This document shows positions 57,501-64,000 of a stretch of 64,000 nt of DNA, in pieces. This stretch comes from Varanus komodoensis (taxonomy: Eukaryota > Chordata > Lepidosauria > Squamata > Varanidae). The stretch is from positions 1,510,542-1,574,541 of the forward strand of contig NW_025335587.1 in NCBI RefSeq assembly GCF_004798865.1. Direction: 5' to 3'. Every line of letters begins with the position of its first letter. The first letter of the stretch is position 1. The notes under the pieces are model-generated. The model saw nothing but the letters and a program-made list of their open reading frames with translations. It had not been told where the DNA came from and did not search any database. A program made the position numbers and the translations under genes.

Positions 57501-59235
57501 CACATATTAAAATGCAGATTATAGTATAACATATCATGGAGGTTTTTAAAAATCAGATTAACGCAGAAGAGACTTATCAGCCGACACACACAAAACGGAC
57601 ATGATGGAAATAGACTGATATGTCAATTTCACCTGAAATCAGCAGTGCTTCTATGAAATGTCAGGGTAAATGGAACTATTTTGTAACATACACACGTCTC
57701 TAAAGAGGATGGAAATAAAAGTAGAAAACGCTGACAGGTATTTTCTGTGCTGTGCCTATAAAGTCCTACTGTTGGCCATCCAAACCCGAGTTAATACCTG
57801 CAAGCACATTTTGTCATGGGAAAGCTCAAGGAATAAGCCTTCTTTATTTTCTTTCATGACTAACCCAACAGATTTAATATTGTAGGTTCATCCTCATCTA
57901 ATATTCAATAGCCTGTTTCAAATTTGGTATAATCCAAATGCACTGAAGTCAAAGGAAATCCTCCCATGACCTTACAGGCATTCTGAATTTGAACCCATAG
58001 GCTCTGTTCTTCTCTATGTTAATCTTTTTCACAGATCTCTAAAGGGTTCCTAAAATGGGAATAATGGGAGTTTGTCACAAGTAATGCAAGCCCATTCATA
58101 AGCTTTCTTGAGCCTATCAGTTTGAATTTACCACAAATGACATTTATCAGTCTCAGATGTTTAAACAGAAAGTCATGTAGAAAGTTAGGAAGACTGACCC
58201 ATCAAGAGACTTTAAAAACAATTTTGTTTAAAGTTTCCATTTACTTTCAGGACATTAAGCTAAAGCAATGTAAAGAAAAAACACAACCATTAGTGATTGT
58301 GGTTCATGGTACAAATTAATTTTGGGTAACATGGTTGAACAGAGATAGTATATTTGAAAATCCAGTGAGGGTGTAAGTCTGTGCATGTTTAGGCAGAGAA
58401 AACATTCCACAAGTCCTAAAATGCTCACTAGGGAATACTAGGAGTTGTAGGATTTGTTTCTATCTAAACATGCCTACGATTGTTTCCTTCAAGTATCATA
58501 TCCAGAGTCTCTTCTAACTTCATATTCTTAAAACTGCTTTGTGATGACCTGTTAGCATTCGTAAGTAATACTTTGCCTACTAACTCTCCTCCGTATAGTG
58601 TTATCCACCCATGGTGATTTTACTTAAGGGACACAACACAGAAGTATAGAAATCTTCAGCATCAAAATGATTAGATATGGGCTCACCCAGCTGCAGAAAC
58701 TGAGATTTTCTGATGCCACTGGAGGCTAGGGAATGACAGTGGGAAAGATGTATTAAAACCACCATGGACCAAAATAAACAAAGTGTTAAAGCAAGAATTG
58801 CTTAAGAAAAGCATGATATCAAGAATGCAAAAGCATCTTAGGAAGAAAAGTAGTATCAGTGAATCAGAGGGGGGGAAGGCAACAGCAAAGTCTGACATTC
58901 AGCTTGGGCACAAGAAAAGAAGTTTGGATAACAAGATACATTTACTGATTTTAATGGCTTTATTATAGTTGTCAAATTCCTGAATTGATTTATGATTTTA
59001 ATTTACAAGACTATTAATCCATTGTATCTACTTTGGATGCACAATTGAGATCTGAGCGCTACGCAGAGCATTTTCTTTCCTGCTATTCTAGAACATAAAC
59101 TTTAGGTGGCATTATGATATAGTGAGAAAGGGCATATACATGAGTGGAAATTCCACTTCTATTTGTTACCATAATTCAGTGAGAAATTTCCTTTCTCTTA
59201 AAAATAAAAAAGCCTCAGTGGAACTGACATTAGAG
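54524..59235. other. Long unassigned stretch
   Basis: About 4.7 kb with no recognised gene or RNA. A GGGGA-rich patch lies near 55434-55450. Words reminiscent of the GGGAGTTGTAG-type MITE occur near 56245-56280 and 58438-58460 but are too degraded to bound. The longest frame (139 codons, 56471-56890) has no family resemblance. Confidence 0.5.
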
Positions 59236-59697
59236 ATGCAGGTAAAGTAGAAAGGGTCCAGCGGAGGGCGACAAAAATGATATGGGGGTTGGAAACACTG
59301 TCCTGTGAGGAGAGACTGAGGGAGCTGGGCATGTTCAGCCTTGAGAAGAGAAGACTGAGGGGGGACATGGCATCCCTCTCTAAGTACCTCAAAGGCTTTC
59401 ACAAAGAACAAGGTCAAGAGCTCTTCCTACTGATGCCAGAGTGTAGGACACAGAATAATCAATTCAAGTTACGGCAACCCAGATTCAGGCTGGACGTCGG
59501 GAAAAGCTTTTTCACGGTCAGAGCAATACAACAGTGGAACCAGCTGCCTAGAGAGGTGGTGGGTGCTTCCACACTGGAGACATTCAGGAAGAGACTGGAC
59601 AGCCATCTGAGTGAGATGGTGTAATGTGGTGTCCTGCAACAGCAGGGGCTTGGGCTCAATGGCCTTCATGGGGCATTCCAACTCTGCTATTCTATGA
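59236..59697 (+). mobile_element. CR1 LINE 3' fragment, well preserved
   Basis: A 5'-truncated CR1 of about 460 bases: the last 125 codons of ORF2, a short 3' untranslated region (GCAGGGGCTTGGGCTCAATG .. GGGGCATTCCAACTCTGCTA) and the CR1 terminus TATTCTATGA. Good preservation compared with the other CR1 copies here suggests a more recent insertion. As usual for CR1, no target duplication is evident. Confidence 0.93.
59247..59624 (+). pseudogene. CR1 ORF2 C-terminal 125 codons, open
   Basis: The frame is uninterrupted to its natural stop: VERVQRRATKMIWGLETLSC, EERLRELGMFSLEKRRLRGD, YLKGFHKEQGQELFLLMPEC, LRQPRFRLDVGKSFFTVRAI, QQWNQLPREVVGASTLETFR and KRLDSHLSEMV. These are the standard C-terminal CR1 blocks downstream of the polymerase core. 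The ATG at 59277 lies inside the block and is not a real start. There is no promoter or catalytic domain, so it cannot act alone. Confidence 0.92.
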
Positions 59698-62600
59698 AGA
59701 AATGACAAGCACACACTTAAATGTTGCATGTAGGAAAGCCCCCTAGTCTCATGTGGGGTTGAATTTGGTGACATATTGTTCAAACAATGCTTGGGAATAC
59801 TCTATCAAAACCTCTTACACCAGTAGTCTAAGGAATACTATTTTATTTTACAACATTTATACATCTTTTTGTTTCAAGGGTATGTTCCTGCCTGTTAATC
59901 AGACAAATGGTAATGTTCAGCGAATAAGGGTGAGGGAGAGGAGAGAAAATAATTGGATTCATGGAATTCTGCTGATTCAGACCCATCTGTCTTAAGCATT
60001 CCTCCAGCTCAACAGTATCTGCTGCAGCTACTGATTCATTACACTGATGTGATCTACCAAGTAAAAGCCACTGTTTGTGTTCTCCCAACTCCTTGTAGAA
60101 AGCTACTTGACACATACCTACAAGGAAGCCAATCAATGCAAGCCCATTTTTCTTGGACCCCATTGTTTTTCTGCATTAACCTTATTAACCTCTATACACA
60201 GTGGCAGAACATTTTATTAATTATCTACCTGAACTTCATTGATACAACAAGATCGCCTTCTGTAGTGGTAAGACAAATACTTTTCCTAACCTTGTTTCCT
60301 GATCCAGCTTCCTGCAAGGCTGAAGGAGGACTGTTTATGCACAACTCTACACCTGATGATCATGCTCAAAATAAACTTTAGTCAGCTCCCTAAGATTTTT
60401 CAAATGCTTTTTAACTCCTTCACAACCAGTCTTACCTTTTCCTTTGCATCAGCTCTAAATTCAAATGCTCCACATTTTTTCAATTTGTAGCAATTGTGGC
60501 ATCTTTTCCAAATGTGCACACTATTCCTAGACAGGAATATAGTCCTACAAAAGTCCTAAAAATTGCAAGACTACCTAATTTGTAGACCAGTGGGTGAGAA
60601 AGGCCAGGCTGCTCTGCCTGGCCATCCAAAGACCACCTTTCCTCTCCTGGCTAATGGTGACCAAACAAGTAGTTATTTATAAGCCTATAGTAATTACATC
60701 AAGCCTTCCACACTCAGGATAGTCAACTGACAGAGCACAAACCAAGTCTGGGCCCTGAAGCAACAATCCCTAACCACTAGTATCTCTTCTGAATTATAAC
60801 TGAGGTGCGAGTCAGATTCCCCAGTTTCACCAACTTTCAGGTTGTAACAGAGGCAGCCCACACATTCATGTTGAAGCTTTCTTTAGATTTCTAACTCTTG
60901 GCTCATACCATGCACTAGCACACATGTGAAGCCTGACACAGTCCAGGATATACAAGATGACTCAAGAGAAGGTAGTATTGCCTGGCATAATATCACCTGT
61001 CCTATGACCACTGAACAAGAAAAGGGCAGGGAAAACTTCGGACATAGCCTCCTGAAACTTTGCTGTTTAGCAGACACATGCACATGCAAAACCATGGACA
61101 GTAAGGGGAAATGAATCAGTTACCATGTCTCCAATCTGAGAACACCACTTCTGTAAAAACAGTTTACATATTTTGTAGTTATCTTAACTTGGGCCACTTG
61201 TATGCCCACAAGAATGTTGAAGTGTCACACTGGAAACCCCAAAGTATAAGAACTAGTTTTACACAAATATCCCAGTACTTATTAATCTGAAACTTGACAT
61301 GATCAATCCTTTCAGAAGGGTCAAGCTATCCCTGAAATTTCCTTTCTACCAAGAAATATTTTTAAAATCTTACTCATAGTTGCCCTCTTCCAAATATTAA
61401 AGATGTATATCACAACAGTCCCTACCTATTTGTGCAAAATGAGGTAGGCATATTCCCCTTAAAAAGTACTATTATGCTCACAAGTTTTATCCTGTTCTGA
61501 CAAATAGACCATCATTTCTTGCTTTCCAGTGATAGCCCATAGCAGGCATAACAGCCTGGCTTTCCAAATTAAAATTCAGGTTGAAATCCAAAGCAAAGCA
61601 GGTGGCATCTGAATCAGTCCAAGCCAAACTAAACTGTTTTCTGATTAGGAGTTTGAACAGCATCTTGTGGTCCATGTGCATCCCTTCAGCAACTGCTCAA
61701 AAGTGGGCAGAACCAATTGGAAAAACAGGAGCAGCAGAAAACACAGATGTTTTTCAAACATGGATGCAGTGCAACAAACCCCATCATTCACATGGGAGAG
61801 GATGAAAGCCTGTTAACGGGACAGCTGGCTACCTAACAGAAGTAGCAACTGAAGGGAATGCTCCAAGCCCGACAAACATGGTAGAGGACCACAAAAGCAG
61901 GACGCTCTTTGTTCAAGCTGGTAATATAATCACAGCTGTTTGTAAATATATATGTAAGCCTTCCACAAGAGGAAAATACTGAAGGTAGATATCACTGTTC
62001 ATGCCTCGGGATTTTGCCAGGCCACCTCATTTCCTCTATCCAGGATAAATCAACACAGACAATACTATAGTTTGGCCGGGTATCTGTTGAATAGTGGACA
62101 AGCCTACTTTTGTTTTGTTTTTAAGTTCACCTCTATGTTTGGTTTATGTTGTCCTCCTCTACAAAGCTGGGATTGTGAATGCTGTAGGAGCTGTGAAGAG
62201 GTCCTGGTGGAGATCATTTCAAAGGAAAGAACCTGGCTACTCAAAGGCTTTGTAGGATGGCTTTAGCAGCTAGTCTCATCTGAGCAGGTAGCACTAGGGA
62301 GCACTGGCTGGAGATGCAAGCACGTAGACAGTGACGAAGATGCAGGAGAAGGGCCACATTATCATTACAGGGCATATGAAGAGCTGCTGCTCATTCAGTC
62401 AAACTTCCCTTCTCCAGTATCACTCCAGTTATTTCAGAGCCCCCTTTAGTAGAGGTAAATGAGTTCATATTCTAAGAATCCAACCCATGGATTCCCAAGA
62501 GGGCTGTTTATTCCTGAGCTGCACAAACCAGTGTACAAAATCACAAGACAGGTTTAAAAAAAAAAACGCTTGGCAAAAATTTGTATTTCCAAATGGGAAG

Positions 62601-62744
62601 AGTTGAGCATTTTGGGGAGTTTGCAAATTTGCACATGAATGGCTTTGTGCAAGTCTGTCTCCATAGCAAAGAAAACAACAGAACAAAACCTACCTAGCAA
62701 TATCCACAAAATCTAGATTTTACAACATCCCTATCATGTAGGCA
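59698..62744. other. Long unassigned stretch
   Basis: About 3 kb with no gene, RNA or repeat recognised. A 142-codon plus-strand frame at 59953-60381 lacks domains and overlaps a minus-strand frame of similar quality. Confidence 0.5.
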
Positions 62745-63060
62745 AGACATGGGTTCAAGAGGAGAAGTTCAGATTGTAAAGCAAGACATTCAGGCTGGGC
62801 TGAAGTCTGCTACAGTGATAGACCCAGGCACAACTGAGGAGCAAGCCACCCACAGGGAGACCTCACCAGGTCAAAAGCAGCAAATAGCAAAGTCCAGCAG
62901 TAGAGACGAAGGGGACTAGAGAAAGAATAGCCAAAGCAAGGCTAAGGTCACTTACAGAGAAAGGTCCAAGCAGAAAGCAGGCTCCAAGCTTCAGCCAAAG
63001 TCAGTGCAGCCATTATTTCTGACAGCTGTGGCAGGTGTCTACTGGGCTTTTTACCCTGGA
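62745..63060. repeat. Unclassified CCAAG/GTCCAG-rich repeat
   Basis: Slipped words such as GGTCCAAGCAGAAAGCAGGC, TCCAAGCTTCAGCCAAAGTC and AAGTCCAGCAGTAGAG resemble, loosely, the blocks at 24786 and 38640. A GC-richer section (63050-63250) follows it, as in the 38640 copy. Termini are not visible. Confidence 0.35.
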
Positions 63061-63370
63061 GCTGACAAACAGGCCCCAGCTGCTGCGCCTTTGGTCATTG
63101 CAAGGCACTGAGGACTCTTTACTCATGAGAATCCCCTTTCTCCCTGAGTAGCTCTTTTCTGCAGCCTGGAGGCTCTTTGAGCTGGGCCAGTCCGCTCTGG
63201 CACCGTCCCTCCCTGGCACTTGGGGGCAGACAAGGCTCCTCGCTTCCGAAGGTGCAGGGACCTCAGCATGCTTCTCCAAGGACTCAGGAGGGGTGTCTAT
63301 ATAGTCATTCACTGACATAATGACTGCTAGACTCATTATGCATTGCATTGCTCATAACAGGCTGAGTATG
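63061..63370. other. GC-richer unassigned DNA
   Basis: Contains TGTCTATATAGTC near 63291. A 111-codon minus-strand frame through it has no family signal. Confidence 0.4.
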
Positions 63371-63470
63371 TTGCGATCCAATGCACATCTACTGGAAAGC
63401 AAGGCAAACTGGAGTCAGTGGCATAAAATCTGAATAAACAACATAGGTAAGATCAGGCTGCACCTGTAAC
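63371..63470. mobile_element. Short palindromic MITE, decayed
   Basis: TGCGATCCAATGCACATCTA at the left, AAACTGGAGTCAGTGG in the middle and ACATAGGTAAGATCAGGCTG at the right match, position by position, a common reptile repeat reading GCAATCCTATGCA..TTACTTGG .. TTGAATTCAGTGGGGC .. GCATAGGATCGGGCTG. The inverted ends are imperfect and there is no coding capacity. It is possibly related to 13106-13203. Confidence 0.6.
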
Positions 63471-64000
63471 CCCCCAATGGTAAATGCAGCAGCAAACTTG
63501 GTAGACTTGGAGTTTGTAGACTGCAGCTTAAAGGGACATATGTCTCATTCTGACACTCTTCTTTGGGTCTTGGAGGCCTTTGGTCTTCAGTCCTGTATTT
63601 TAATTACAGTATTTCTAAATTTGAGTCTATGCATATAAAGTGATATATGCAAATATGCCCTTCTAGATCCTCTCTTTTTAATGAAAATATTCTTTTTTTG
63701 GCTGCGTGTAAATGGCCACCTCTAATAAAATGGCGACAGCAGCATACCACCAAGAAACCAGTAAAATATATTTTTCTCAATAGTACAAAATAGCTAAGGA
63801 GGATTGATGGCAATCTGATTGTCCTCATTTGCTTGTAAAGGGCATGCAAGATGAAATAGTATACTCAATCTAAAGGAAAGGAGATTGAGAAAGATTCAGG
63901 TATTTCAAATGCCAGCCTGCCAAGTGTTCACTAAAGCTCTTAACTTTGAGGACCAGTGAACTTCATGTTAAAAATATGTTGGGGGCAGCAGGCATGTGGA
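63471..64000. other. Unassigned DNA to the window edge
   Basis: No recognised feature. Confidence 0.45.

Noticed and set aside
59277-59624. A complete 115-residue host protein
   Set aside because: The sequence is the C-terminal end of CR1 ORF2, and the frame is open upstream of the ATG with CR1 residues.
59953-60381. 142-codon plus-strand frame
   Set aside because: An overlapping minus-strand frame is equally open, and neither has family features.

Overview
This 64 kb window looks like gene-poor nuclear DNA of a reptile, most likely a squamate (lizard or snake). The base composition is AT-rich. No stretch reads as a spliced or intact host protein gene. The recognisable content is a mix of retroposon and DNA-transposon remains: CR1 and L2 LINEs, a Bov-B (RTE-clade) LINE, a tRNA-derived SINE whose tail resembles L2, a 5S rRNA-like fragment, hAT-type MITEs, one Tc1-like element and two candidate LTRs. 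Bov-B next to abundant CR1, L2 and hAT MITEs is the main reason for preferring a squamate. The species cannot be named from the sequence.

Layout. 0-10 kb: a foldback MITE, L2-type tails with (TTA)n, a decayed Tc1-like transposon (about 2.75-4.17 kb), an L2 3' end followed by an LTR-like unit (6.49-6.82 kb), a SINE, a 5S-like fragment, and a well-bounded hAT MITE with an 8-bp target duplication (9.26-9.68 kb). 10-18 kb: a CR1 reverse-transcriptase relic carrying a 100-N assembly gap (10.74-12.32 kb), an AT-rich minisatellite, and a second CR1 relic split by a GC-rich insert with its own minisatellite (16.28-17.80 kb). 18-28 kb: mostly unrecognised, with one SINE, one L2 3' end and an unclassified GTCAG-rich repeat. 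28.7-30.0 kb: a Bov-B relic with clear reverse-transcriptase motifs. 31.7-34 kb: a cluster of SINEs and hAT MITEs. 34-47 kb: mostly single-copy-looking DNA with small repeats, an L2 piece at 40.4-41.0 kb, and a repeat-poor block around 42.0-42.7 kb with two octamer motifs that could be conserved non-coding DNA. 47.9-49.4 kb: the longest L2 relic. 49-59 kb: mostly unrecognised, with a possible LTR, a perfect 18-bp hairpin and a hAT MITE. 59.2-59.7 kb: a young-looking CR1 3' fragment whose last 125 codons are still open. 62.7-63.5 kb: another GTCAG-rich repeat and a short palindromic MITE.

Nothing here works together as a pathway. The window is best read as an intergenic region or part of a very large intron, shaped by several waves of transposition. 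I did not find a previously undescribed biological system. The most useful leads are the nested or interrupted elements, the perfect hairpin, the foldback MITE and the candidate non-coding block. Family names rest on recognising protein motifs, terminal repeats and tails by eye; no database search was run.
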